The notes: generated by a model not told the origin, from the letters alone. Positions 53,596 to 64,000 are shown, counted from the stretch's first letter. The stretch: DNA of 64,000 nt from Saussurea involucrata (GCA_033807775.1 CM066317.1:32863870-32927869); one strand, 5' to 3'. Made by a program: numbers and translations.

Positions 53596-56500
53596 CGTAT
53601 ACTCGAATCCTTTATAACATGATAATGTATGTAATCCGTAATGGTTTTTTAGACCCAAAAGTACCAAGAATACACAGTTGTCAAATGGCCTTCACATATA
53701 AGACAAAACACTCAAAGGGCACATTCTCAAATAAAACGCAAATAAGCGCATAACACATCCAAGGCTCCACCTCGAGCTACTAAAACCGACAAACACTCAA
53801 AAGACCCATCTGAGTATAAATCAATCCCTTAAAGGCAAAAATAAACGTTTGGCTAAATACGCGTTGCCCACACGGTTACGTAAACCAAAATACATCGTTA
53901 CTCAAAATCTTTTCCTTTTAGTTCTCAATTGGCCTTCGGCCCAAAATAAAAGGTTTATAACTCTAAAAAATATTCATAAGGTCGAGATTGACCAAAATCC
54001 CCAACTCACACGTACACATTTTCAAAACGAAACATATCATAACTATTGCATAATATCGACAAACACCGAAATGCATTTTTACCAACTAACTTCCATTTAT
54101 GCAATAATTCATCAAAACATTTTCATTTATGATTCATTTATCCAATTACCCAAAAATCCCAAATATGGGTATTTTACAATGTTTATAAAGTTAAATACTT
54201 AATCAAAATCCACCAAATAACTCAACAATTGATAAATAAATGCAAAACACATAAATACTTGAAAAAGAACACTTTTGGCATGCACAACGTTTTCATGCTA
54301 GATTTAGGCTAAATCTAGATTTTCCCAAATTGAGCTCCTTTGAAGAAACTTGAATCTTCAAGCCAAAGCTTCCAAAAACCTAGATCCATAAGTTTCCAAC
54401 CATCAAAATCATATTCCACCATATAAAATTGTTCCCTAACATTTTCATCAACAACATGCATTTATACCAAAACCCTAATTTTGACCTAACTTTCCCAAAA
54501 TCATCTAAACCAAAAACTTGAGAAATAAAACACTAGGAAGTCATAAATGGAGCACTTATAACTCATGTGAAACTTTAGAAACTAGGAGGATTAGCTTACT
54601 ACTAAGGTTTTGATGAAAACCTAGAAAACCCCAAAATCTTCAATTTTGGAGATGAAACTTGATCTTTGCTTTAAGAGATGAAACCACTAGCATAAGATGG
54701 TGAAAGAACACTCTAATCTTTAAGAAAGGACCCCAAAATTAGTTAGGGTTCGTGAGGGAGGAAGGTAAAACGATTTGGGAGAGAAAGGGAGGAGGTTGGA
54801 AGTGAGAAATGAGAAAGTAGGCTGAAAATTCGTATTTGACAGCACACTGCCCCATTGGCGCGACATTGCCACGCGACTTTTCCATGGCATTGTCGCATGA
54901 CATAGTCGCTGGTGGTCTCTAGTGATTGCCTCCTCCCCCGCGACTTTTCCAGTGCGACTATGACACTGTCATAGTCGCCGGTCATTATAGCGGGACCTTT
55001 TCCAAGCCCCGAAACTCGACTTTTTCAACGCCAAAACTCCTGATACTCTTAGGGACTTAAGCAATGTCTCCCCAACATAAATCCCACCATTTTCATGCTG
55101 CAAGACGTTCGGGTGATATTTACTTACCGAAATTACGGGTGTTACGATCATCCCAACCTTAAAAGAGATTTCGTCCTCGAAATCTGGTTTTCATACTTTT
55201 AGTGGTGACTGACCCAACGCTTTCTGTGTTCCCTCGACTTCCAATTGAAATCTCGAGTTTCCTCCTTGCCAGAACTGCAACGACAACGATAAGCTGATAC
55301 TCACACAAATACCCCACAGACACGTTACACTTATATCCGAGTGAAAGCTTAACTTACTAGAGTAACTTCTAACCAAAAGACTTCGGTTGTCTCCCAACCT
55401 TAAGTGATTCATACTTCCCCAACGCAGATCCCGACTTCCAATCGGTCCAAACCTACACGCTTATAAACCCTCTCTCCAATCGGACTCCAAAGCATATGGT
55501 CGTCCTTGACCCTTCGACTATACAACTCCAAGAATACGTCCAATTATCAATCATCCAATCGACATATTCTTTTACTATCCAAGGAAAGTCGTTCAACTAA
55601 TGCCACTTTTCAGAATCCGAACTTCTTAAAACCACTACAACGATACCATTATCTCTTAAAGTTGGTCTATAACACTTCACATACTCTAATTGTTCTTGGC
55701 CTCGAAATTCAAAAGCTGACACTTAACCATTCCACCAAGATTCGAACCACTACATAACTCCAAATACGAGTTTCATTCGCCGAGCATTCCCAAGGTTATC
55801 CACATGGTGTTTAAAGGTCCCTACACGTTCTCTATGCAAAAACTGACAAACCCAAAACAAGGTTACCGAATAGAATGGTTACCATAAGCATTAACATAAG
55901 ATACCACGAGCCCCAACCTTCAGTTACCAATCGAAAATATTTCGACCTCGCAAACGACATCATTCGATTTAGGGTACCATCACGCGTCTGAAACCCCAAT
56001 CTTACACCGAAAGATTCTACATGCTCTCGACCTTACCGGGGTCGCTCAACCATCTCAAGCCTAATGAGTTCAAGGTTTTCAAGTGACAGACTCGACAATT
56101 ATGCCAATAAGATTTTCATTAGATTCTTCAACACGAAGGTTTTTATAACAATATCTCGTACGCGTAAAAACCTACTACTACCTACCCGGTAGTTGTGCAA
56201 AAATGAACACACTCGTCCCACATATGAAAAGTCATTTTTGAAAGCTATTTCATCGCAATTCAAGTTACTAACGAAACGCAAAAACGTACTCAACAACTTT
56301 TAAAATGGAATGCTAGGGTCCTGACATGTATTTACTTACGCCACTTACGCATAAAAGTTTTCCAACAATAACATAATATATAACAAGGAGGTACATACGG
56401 AATTTCAAAAGAGAGAATTCATTAAATTAAATTATGAAATTTCTCATTTAGCCACCTGATGACAATGAAATAAAATCTTCAGACCGGGCTCACACACATT

Positions 56501-57349
56501 AATGTGTTTTTCTCAGGACCTCGGAAAACGATAGGTGCACATAAGTTGATTGACACGTAAAATAGTTTAAATCGACTTCAAACCTTAAACCGCACAAACG
56601 ATGCGCATTAATGCCCCAAAATAGTGGCTACAATACCATGCATACCACTAAATCAATATAGTGTATTTGCGAGAAAGGACATCAAAAGTGCCAACAACCG
56701 AGAGTGCATAAAACAAAACATTAGAGATATACTATCATGATGCTCTTATATGCATTACTCACGCCACGTATAAATCAATTCGCCCACCTAACAAGTTGCA
56801 ACAAAACGTGCTACCACCATTCTCAAAGGAGAAGCTATTTAGCATTAAACTCCAAAAACTACTCTTTTTGGTGCAATACGAGATAAAGTAATATTTATCA
56901 ACAAAACTCGCATGAGACACAATACTCACTAAAACCCATGGATTAACGCACATAATCATCCAAGTATGCACATTACAAAGTGTCACCCATGCACCGCAAA
57001 ACGTCATAAAACGAAACTCCATTCTACTTCACAAAACTTCCATAGAACTCGATGAAACTCAACGACATCCGACAAATTAAATGGTGCCAGAGTTTTCGTT
57101 TTCAATAATCAAATCGCATAAAACAAAGTGATGACCAAATCATTAAAATTCTAAAAATCTCCTTCTTGTTGCAACACAAGATAAAACAACACCCTTTCGT
57201 CAAGACTCGCAAAAATCAAAATTCCCATTAAGGTTCAACACCGAAACAAGGGAAGGTAACTCTCCGTCCAAACCTTAACATATGTGGAGGAGATCCAATG
57301 TTAAAGTCGTAAGTCGCGGTTACTTGTCCAAAACCATAAATGACATCAA

Positions 57350-57955
57350 AAATATGGATATCACAGTATCCGAAAGTAGCACCAGACACAACAAAGAATA
57401 AAGCAAGTCTCGACAAGGTTTGCAATTGCCTGCAATAAATTAATTTCATGCATGTTTAAAATGATGGTTTAAAATCTTGTGTGTGTCAAACGTTTTTCTC
57501 CAAGATTTCGTTATCCAGTCCACATGACGATTTGAAAAACAAGAAATAATGGATGCACTTTATTTTAAAATAAATTTCGTGCATGAATTTTGTCGGCACT
57601 CAACGTCTCAGAGTCACACTCCTCCAATTCCTCCGACCACACTATAGTCATTAAAATATGGATATCACTGTATCCGAAAGTAACGTTGAACAAAAAAAAA
57701 GCAAATCCCGACAAAATTGCAATCTCAGCAATAAAGTAATTTCATGCATGCTCGAAACCATGATTTAAAATCTTGTGTGTGCTAAACGTTTTTCCGAGAT
57801 TTTCTAACACAATTCACATAAGGAAATGAAACACAAGAAATAACTGATGCAATTTATTTTAAAAATAAAATTTGTGCATAACTTAGCCGGCACTCAACGT
57901 CTCGAACCATACTCCTCCAAATCCCTCCGATCACACTATCCAAAATCAACACCTA
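57350..57955. repeat. 304-bp tandem duplication in leader of E
   Basis: AATATGGATATCAC(A/T)GTATCC recurs 304 bp apart (ATG at 57354 and 57658). The copies stay collinear through TAATTTCATGCATG, AAAATCTTGTGTGTG, AAACGTTTTTC and GGCACTCAACGTCTC. Moderately diverged. Confidence 0.85.
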
Positions 57956-57971
57956 ATTCTCTCAAACTTAT

Positions 57972-57983
57972 GCTCTGATACCA
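57972..57983 (-). promoter_or_regulatory. primer-binding site of element E
   Basis: Minus strand TGGTATCAGAGC next to the 5' LTR beginning at 57987. Confidence 0.9.
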
Positions 57984-58631
57984 ACTTGTAACACCCTCGA
58001 ATTGGGAAAGAGCAACTAGATAAAATTTTCGATAAAACATCTGAAATAATAGGATTTCTTCCTATGATCCAATAGATGAAATACCTCAAATTAAAATCTA
58101 TGAGTAACCTCAAACAATATACAATTCAAGTCTTCTTACAAAGACTAAATTCACATCAGGTGTTACTTAACCCAAGTACAAAATTGCTATTCCCAAAGAT
58201 GAATGCGGAAACTTCACTTAAGCTATTCACCTCTCGAGCACTTTACTAGCACACGACCTTTCACAGTGTCACTAGAACTACTCCCAACCTGAACCTGCTC
58301 CACATACCGACAAATAAAAAGGGTTAGGCTAACGCCTAGTGAGTTCAAGAGTTTATAGCATGATTTAAATAATTCTCTAAATGAAAGTTTGCGACATAGA
58401 TTTTGATTTCCAAAAGAGTTTACAAAATGGATATAAACGACTCATTTTTCAACGCACCCAAAATCTATGAGAAAAGTTCCCAAAAGGTATAAAGCTTTTT
58501 CCGAAATGAATTCCAATCCAAACTCACTCAATATGTTAATAAATCTATATTATGCAAAACCTTTAAATACGGTTGACAACAAAATACTCAACCCATAAAT
58601 CATGAAAGAACAATCCATTTAAATATAATAC

Positions 58632-58910
58632 TGTTAAATCCAGATCCGTGCAACAAATATGAAATCGAAATAATAATCAATAAGAACAATGATTTCAACT
58701 GGTCATCCCTGTATTATGCTTTAATCAAAGTGTTTACAATACAATTCAGAAAAGCAAATGAGACAACTAGCCTATTTTCTAAGGCTAAGCAATCTATTTA
58801 TATGGCGGGCCCGTGGTTAACAAGCCCACAGCCCGTTCACTAATAAGGCTCAAAATAAAGAATTACAGTTTAAACCCTGAACTTTAAATCAACATAAATT
58901 GACCCTAACA
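58632..58910 (-). repeat. 3' LTR of element D
   Basis: Plus strand TGTTAAATCC to CCCTAACA; on the minus strand it starts TGTTAGGGTC directly after the purine tract. At about 279 bp it is much shorter than the LTRs of B and C. The minus-strand TATA box TATAAATAG is at about 58794-58802. The partner LTR is outside the window, so the left boundary rests on the TG...CA rule. Confidence 0.65.
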
Positions 58911-58921
58911 ATCTCCCCCTT
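58911..58921 (-). promoter_or_regulatory. polypurine tract of element D
   Basis: Minus strand AAAGGGGGAGAT abutting the LTR start. Confidence 0.85.
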
Positions 58922-59207
58922 TGATTTGGAGTTCAAGTTCGCGCTCTAGCTCTCGCCAGTTGTAGACATATCTTTTACGAAGCGCGAAGTGAATCTCGAA
59001 CCATCTGATAGCACGACGGTAGTCGATGCGATCTTCAACCAGATCCAAGGCATTCTGAGCAATTATTTCATTCGGATTCAGAACATATGAGTACCTTGGA
59101 TTTTCAGACTCGTGTGTAATGATCTTTCGAAGAGCATCTCGAACTTTGAGGAGTGTTCCGTCACAAAATCTTTCTACCTGACTGAACCGCAGAAATCTTT
59201 TCTCTTT

Positions 59208-61370
59208 CTACTCATTAATGAAGACGATCCCAAATTCTGGTTCAAGAAGCATAGTGTTCTCGGGATACATATTCAATTCAGGAGCTTTCAGATTCGGCTT
59301 TATCAGATTTACCTTCTTCGCCCTGTTCTCGACAGCCATTTGAAAATCCGTTAGATATGACATCATAATGGTACGGACCAGATATCGACGAACACCTTCG
59401 AGCGCCTTTGTAACTCCAAGCGGTCGAATGGTTCTTGTACGAAGGTCTTTCAGAATAGCCAGGAATTCGAACGGTCGGAGGTGTTGGAAGTCGGCTTCAG
59501 AGAATTTCCATTCATTACCATCTTCGCGGTGAACAGTGAAGACTGGATATACGATCCTCATGATGCGGCGTGAATGGATGTTAAGTACCTCTAGGATTTG
59601 ATGCTTGGTTCTGACTTGGCTGACTGGAAGACACCGCTTCATTGCGCTGATATAACGTCGTTGGTATTCGGGGTCGAGGTTGTAAATACCAAGGCAAAAG
59701 GTCGGCTCGATCGGGCGGAGTTTGTGGACGAACAACTTCTTCAAAGATTCCTCCAGATGAGGGATAAGTACCATGATCTTCTCCCAACGGATTTGTTGCT
59801 GAGGAGGGGGAGGAAGATCAGAAGTTGTCGTTTGCAGAGGAGTTGTCGGAATGTTGGCAGTAGTAGGTTCAGGTCTTGTTGAAGTTCCAGTGGGTTGAGC
59901 ATAGTGAACGGGAGAAGTACCATAAAATTTTTGAAGCAGGAACTGATCATAATCGATGTTGTCGTCTTCATCAGTAGGGAAAACCAAATTTACCTGGAGA
60001 TTTACGGCACTGGCGGCTTTTTCGTACCATGCATCTTCGGTCTCCGGGTTGGTTTCACAATTCGGATCTATCATATCCAATAGTGGTCTGTCTGATGAAT
60101 CCAAGTCGACCAGTTCCTGTGTTGAACCCTCGGGCTTTTCAACCGTCGGATCTTCATCATCTGAAATCTCCATGTCGATTACCATCTCGGCTAAAGGTAA
60201 CTCGGCTTCAGGATCTGTTCCGGTTGTAGTAGCCGTAGTTGAAGGTTCCGGTTGAACCACAGTTGTAGTTTCAGCAGTGAGGATCTGGGCGGTCTCGTTT
60301 AGTCTTGGTCGTTTCTCCCCCTCACAGTGATCAGGATCATCCTAGTCATCGTGTATCCGCTTCAGACCGCCTGCTTGACTCTTACATGTTTCTTTGAGTG
60401 AGCGGACTCTCTCGGACAGCGTTGTGAGCGCTCTGTTGTAGTCCTTGAGAGTCAAGTCAATGCAATCCAGTCGAGAGGTAATTGATGTGGAAGGAGCAGT
60501 GACCTGTGTTTTCAGAATGGTGATCAGGTCTGCTTCGGGCGAGGCATTGGAATCCTGGAGCAATTGGGCTAGAAGCATTGTCTTGATAGTTTCCACCGAG
60601 TAGGTAGGTGGAGGAGCGGTTTCAGCTTCAACGATCTTCGCTTTGCCTTTGATTAATTTGGCGAGCTCGGCGGCGACATGCAGTTCCATTGCTTCGCGGA
60701 CAGCCTTGAGGGTGCTGTCCAGGGACCCTTGCGACACAAAGTCTGGGTGAGTAACTCCGGGTTCACTTAGATTACCCGTTGAGGTATCTACCGCGGGGGT
60801 AGAGCCACCTACGTTCACAGTTGGCATATCGGTAGCTGTGGTAGGATTTCCCTCCGATCCTTGTGTTCCACCTAGAGGTGAAGACACTACGGTGGTTCCG
60901 GTCGAGTCACGAAGATTCTCGACTTGGTGTTGCTCCTCTTGTGTCCTAGCCAAAGGGTTTTCAATAGCAAATGGCTCTAGACTCGATTGTGCACGAAAAG
61001 AAGTCGCGACCAGGGGCTGCTGGTCGCTTATTTCAACACCAGCACTCTTCGAGTGAGAGGCCGGTGAAAGTTGTGCTATATCCCCGTGATGTACTGAAAC
61101 ATCCGTCTTTTGAGAGACGGATGAGTGGATGATGGGGTCGTGCAATTGCTCCGCTGGGTCCACAGAGTCTTCTTCAATACCCCGTCCCAATAAATGAGAC
61201 GGGATAGTAGATGTGGCTACCCGCATTACACTCAGTTCGATTCGCTCATGAGCCTCGTTATCTTGATGGCTCAATCTTTCCTGGTTCGACTTCGAACGCA
61301 GTTCTCTCCGTCTCACATGTTCTATGTCCCTGGGAAGGTCCCTCCGGCGCTGGCTGGACCATGGGATTTC
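59208..61370 (-). pseudogene. accessory 3' ORF of element D
   Basis: One frame of about 720 codons, open from 61370 to 59208 except for an in-frame TAG at 60342-60344. N-terminal half (61316-60342): low complexity, then a helical/coiled-coil-like region (LDCIDLTLKDYNRALTTLSE). C-terminal half (60260-59208): acidic linker, Pro/Thr-rich segment, then a globular domain (IPHLEESLKKLF to FSEADFQHL..FEF..IL and LTDFQMAVENRAKKVNL) closely parallel to the broken C-terminal domain of element C. No ATG opens the frame; ATG 61591 (after a TTTTACAG acceptor-like site) with splicing is possible. Function unknown; no membrane segment. Confidence 0.7.
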
Positions 61371-61429
61371 CTAACTCTCGTCTATATGCTATCACAGGTA
61401 GGGCTTCAGGCATATGCAAAGCACTGATA

Positions 61430-62282
61430 TTATCTTGCTCCCCCTCAAAACATACATGGGGATTGACTTGCTTCCCCTCAGAGTGAGAGTGTTACTTACT
61501 TGGGAGTGATCAACACAAAAAATATTTAGACTTTTAAGAAAAGCAGGGTGAAGCTTCCCCTCAGATTTTGTTGAGGTTGTTGATCCGCCATGGAATATCT
61601 GTAAAAGATCCAAAGTTAGTAAACAAGACGGATAAACAAGTTCCAGCGCGTACCTTTGCTGTAAATGGATCAATCTGAGACAGATTGAGGACTGGCAGTA
61701 GGAAAACAGGTACTGGATAGACGGAACAGGGGTGTCCGGATAACACACTGGAAGTGCAAAGCTTACCGGACAAACCCAACTATCCGGACAACGAAGGATT
61801 CCGGATGAATTGAATTTTTCCGGATAGGGACCCGGTCCGGAAACTCATCCGGACAGATTGGATTTCCGGATACCTGTCCGGAAACTCTGGATTTTTTGAA
61901 AAAAAAAACTTTCATGTCCTTGTTGATTTTGCAGAAATAGGACTATGTGGATTTAAGAAACGAACCTTCTCTCGCTCCCCCTCAAATTGAGCGTGGGGAT
62001 TACCTTGCTCCCCCTCGAATATTGCAAACTTGTGCAATGGAGAGTCCGACACATAGAAAAAACATTTGAACGTTTAAAGAAAAAAACACTGTGTCGCTCC
62101 CCCTCAACTGATGAACATCCAGTTGGATGCTCCCCCTCAGAATGTGCGCGTAGTGTGAAATGCACACGGGAGTATCCACAAAAAAAAAACTTTTCAGCAT
62201 TTAAAAAATTGTGTGTGACGCTCCCCTCAATAGTAGAGTATACTTACCTGATGGCTAATCATGCTCCCCCTAAACACATGAG
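61430..62282 (-). repeat. multiple polypurine-tract zone of element D
   Basis: Minus strand GAGGGG(G)AGC and variants at about 61437, 61471, 61552, 61974, 62007, 62097, 62129, 62221 and 62263, often followed by TTGATCACT or AAGTAAG words. Repeated tracts upstream of the 3' LTR are a described hallmark of Sireviruses. Embedded in it is a TCCGGA array (61736-61883) with about nine TCCGG sites. ATG 61589-61591 opens a 21-codon frame within this zone. Confidence 0.7.
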
Positions 62283-62319
62283 CAGTCGTGAAATTACAGG
62301 TATAGACAAATCTCACGTC

Positions 62320-62400
62320 TTCTTAATGTGTTTCCTTGTAGATCGTGAGCAGCTCCCTCCTTCCGGTCATGTGTGTGCAGCATCCAGTGTCTAAGAGTCA
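62320..62400 (-). pseudogene. protease stub of element D
   Basis: Downstream of the gag stop, the minus strand reads LLDTGCCTHMTG, matching the Copia protease signature (D-S/T-G). It is preceded by an in-frame TGA and lost within about 25 codons. This is all that remains of pol. Confidence 0.65.
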
Positions 62401-62412
62401 CACTTGACCGTC

Positions 62413-62443
62413 CTGCAAAACAAGTTTAGCGGACCTTGGGTAC
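62413..62443 (-). other. gag-pol junction segment of element D (GTACCC...TTTGCAG)
   Basis: 31-nt segment after TGG: GTACCC, TAA gag stop, then ACTTGTTTTGCAG before the protease frame. Third instance of the arrangement in B and C. Confidence 0.6.
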
Positions 62444-64000
62444 CCAGATCTGCCTGGGTCCCGGAGGGTTAGATTTGATACCTTTCGAAAGAACTTGCTT
62501 TGAAGCAGGTTGCCTTTTGGGTGTGGGTTTTACCTCAGTAGGAGGAACCCGTTTTGAATTAGGTTTCCTCTCCTGCTTTGGTTTAACCTCTGATTGGGAA
62601 CCCCGTTTGGATTTAGACTTCTTTTTGTTCTTACGGGGTCTCCGTTTGGGTGTATGATTATACATGTGATATGACCCATACCAATCATTAATGTTGATTT
62701 CATCAAAATCATTCCAACCACAACTAGAACAACATAAACAATCACGCGATAACTGAATCAATTGATGAACTGAATTAAGTTTAATCGGATAAGAAACTTC
62801 AAAACGATTCCAATGATTCCAAACACAATTGTCTTTGTTAATTCTAGAATTGAAAGCAGTAGGGAACGACTTTGACGCTGCATCCTTGACAGATTACTTG
62901 TTTAGCCACTTTGGTTTTTCTGGTTTAGCTCGGCCATTATTATCTGAAACAACAGGGACAGAATGATCAGTGACTTTAGAAGGAACATTATTTTTGGTAG
63001 GCAATGGTCCGGTCTCCTGCCTCGGCTGTGATTGCTTTTTAGAAACAGGTTTGGAAGTTGGTTTTGATTGCGAAATTTTGATCACAGCTGGGGCCTTTGT
63101 TTGAGAACTGCTACCCTTTAGAAAATTGATCGGATGATTGACTACTGGAGACAAAAAATCAGTGTGACACGGGAGAGGTTTGTCGAAAGGGAATGACTCA
63201 AACTCTCCATCAGAATTGCCTTCAGAGTTCATGAATGCTGAAAAATCGACATCCGGAATTACTGGACTTGGACCGGTCGAGGAAGGCGAGGAACACTTTG
63301 TGCTTGTGTGCTTTGGGGAACTTGGTGCGGAAGCGTTTGAAAAATCAGAATTTAAATTCCTTTTAACACACTCATTTTGAGAAACTTTGTTTTCTTGCGA
63401 AGAGATATTTCCGATGAAGGCTTTACACGAGGATGTGTCAGATGAGTTAGAGGAAAGTTTAGGTGAAAATTGCTTCGCAGTTTGGAGCAAGTCAAGCTGC
63501 ACTCGGAGTTGACAATTTATCATATGCTCTTTCATCGTTTCTCTTGTCATTTCAGACAGTTTTGATGAGAGCGTATTGATTTCCCACTGAAAATTTTCCT
63601 TTTCCTCACTTGACACACCGTCGGAGTTCTCAGATTTGAGTTTCTCAATCTCAGAGATTAGCACTTTCTTTTCGTTTTGAAAAATAGACCTTTCTTTCTC
63701 AAACGACTCCTCCAACTCGACAATCTTTGCTTCCAAGATGAGAGGGGGAACATAGAGTTTAAACTCGTCCGTCTCAGTCTTGGTTGCTGGTGCTTGGTCC
63801 TCATCCTTTTTGGAGGAATCCTTGGGCTTAGCGACCTTGTAGGGGTCGAAGTAGTCATTTGAGAGATACTTTTTGTTCTTTTTATAGGAATTATTCAAAG
63901 GTTCATAACAAAACGGAAGTTGTATTCCTCGTTTGTGTGCACACTTATATTCCTCGGTTTCCTCTTCCTTTTCAGGTTCAAGAGGACCAGTCCATTGGAT
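62426..64000 (-). pseudogene. Gag of element D (5' part outside window)
   Basis: The frame is open from the window edge to TAA 62894-62896, then continues in the same frame to the terminal stop at 62426 (IWVPKVR). It contains a Lys/Glu-rich coiled coil (LEESFEKERSIFQNEKKVL), a Ser/Pro-rich linker, and a C-terminal part with CLCCSSCGW. That is followed by a strongly basic tail (KRRPRKNKKKSKSKRG) with repeated KPKQERKPNSKR-type units. The retro-gag core and any CCHC knuckle would lie beyond the edge. The tail and the WVPK terminus correspond to Gag of C. Confidence 0.75.

Larger units (their letters stand above)
52043..55146 (-). repeat. 3' LTR of element E
   Basis: About 3.1 kb; plus strand TGTAACACCCTCAAAATTGG to CGGGTGTTAC(G), the last base changed from A. 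It contains a tandem repeat (52865-53175) and a TA/TG microsatellite (53545-53595). Near 54840-54980 it has recurrent GCGACTTTTCC/CGCGACATTG words, matching GTCGTTGTCATAGTCGC in F. Confidence 0.7.
55147..57986 (-). other. internal region of element E
   Basis: No open frame longer than about 90 codons and no protease, RT or integrase motif on either strand, apart from the pol-terminal FEDEISFK remnant at the left edge (about 55160-55185). Near the primer site there is a two-copy tandem duplication (about 57350-57955). Confidence 0.65.
52043..58631 (-). mobile_element. Element E: Gypsy (Tekay-like) element lacking most of pol
   Basis: Minus-strand element: 3' LTR 52043-55146, internal region of only 2.84 kb, and start of the 5' LTR at 57987, split by element D at 58631. 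It has a tRNA-Met primer site (57972-57983) and a PPT (AAGGTTGGGATGAT, about 55149-55162). Just before the PPT, the minus strand reads FEDEISFK, the conserved end of chromovirus (Tekay) pol. The rest of gag-pol is missing, so it is a non-autonomous derivative. Its two LTRs are visibly diverged (old insertion). Same LTR family as F but opposite orientation. Confidence 0.75.
58632..64000 (-). mobile_element. Element D: pol-deleted Sirevirus-like element (partial)
   Basis: Minus-strand element running off the right edge: 3' LTR 58632-58910, polypurine tract, accessory ORF, a zone of about ten repeated purine tracts (61430-62280), a protease stub and gag. Integrase, RT and RNase H are absent: only about 1 kb separates the protease motif from the accessory ORF, against 4-5 kb of pol in B and C. 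Inserted in the 5' LTR of E; the presumed target duplication is AATAC (58627-58631), with its partner outside the window. Confidence 0.8.

Noticed and set aside
53849..54202. 117-codon plus-strand frame
   Set aside because: Inside Gypsy LTR E, Ile/Asn/Lys-rich as expected from AT-rich DNA.

Overview
The window is plant nuclear DNA, almost certainly from a eudicot and plausibly from Asteraceae. The Asteraceae guess is inference only: the extra 3' open reading frames resemble Copia-associated proteins I know mainly from lettuce and Tanacetum relatives. The DNA is AT-rich and I see no intact host gene, tRNA or rRNA. Essentially everything of substance is transposable-element DNA, much of it nested.

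Left part (1-5002): decayed intergenic DNA with small inverted-repeat elements, microsatellites and dispersed repeats. At 5003-11511 lies a young, nearly complete plus-strand Ty1/Copia element (A). It has 452-bp LTRs differing at 3 positions, a perfect 5-bp target duplication (TTTCA), a tRNA-Met-type primer site, a 15 x 31-bp hairpin array in its leader, and one long gag-pol frame ended early by a stop codon. Its gag start appears to lie in the 5' LTR and to reach the main frame by splicing out a 1266-nt leader intron.

From 11837 to 17789 there are four Mutator-like terminal-inverted-repeat elements of the 'GAGTAAATT...GGTCCCTGTGG' type. Two have clear 9-bp target duplications and one contains a fold-back element. 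A Gypsy-type solo LTR (18024-19729, duplication AATAT) and a second copy of one inverted-repeat family follow.

From 22057 on there is a Russian-doll structure. A plus-strand Gypsy LTR (F, 22057-23316 and 50730-52042) is split by a minus-strand Sirevirus-like Copia element C (23317-50729, duplication ATACT). C is itself split by a second minus-strand Sirevirus-like element B (29861-42308, duplication ATTTC). A related minus-strand Gypsy element E (from 52043) is inserted near the end of F. E's 5' LTR is in turn split by a third Sirevirus-like element D (58632 to beyond the window).

B, C and D share multiple polypurine tracts, a gag with zinc knuckles and/or coiled coils, and large accessory 3' ORF regions between pol and the 3' LTR. 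These ORFs carry an N-terminal 'QFW' domain (B, C), a coiled-coil or low-complexity centre, and a charged C-terminal domain. All are interrupted by nonsense or frameshift changes. D has lost almost all of pol but kept gag and the 3' ORF.

The signals most worth pursuing are: the LTR-encoded gag start with leader intron in A; candidate internal promoters for the accessory ORFs of B and C; element-specific signature hexamers spread over LTR and coding DNA (TCAGCG in B, CAGAGG in C); and a conserved GTACC...TGCAG segment with a stop codon at the gag-pol junction of B, C and D.
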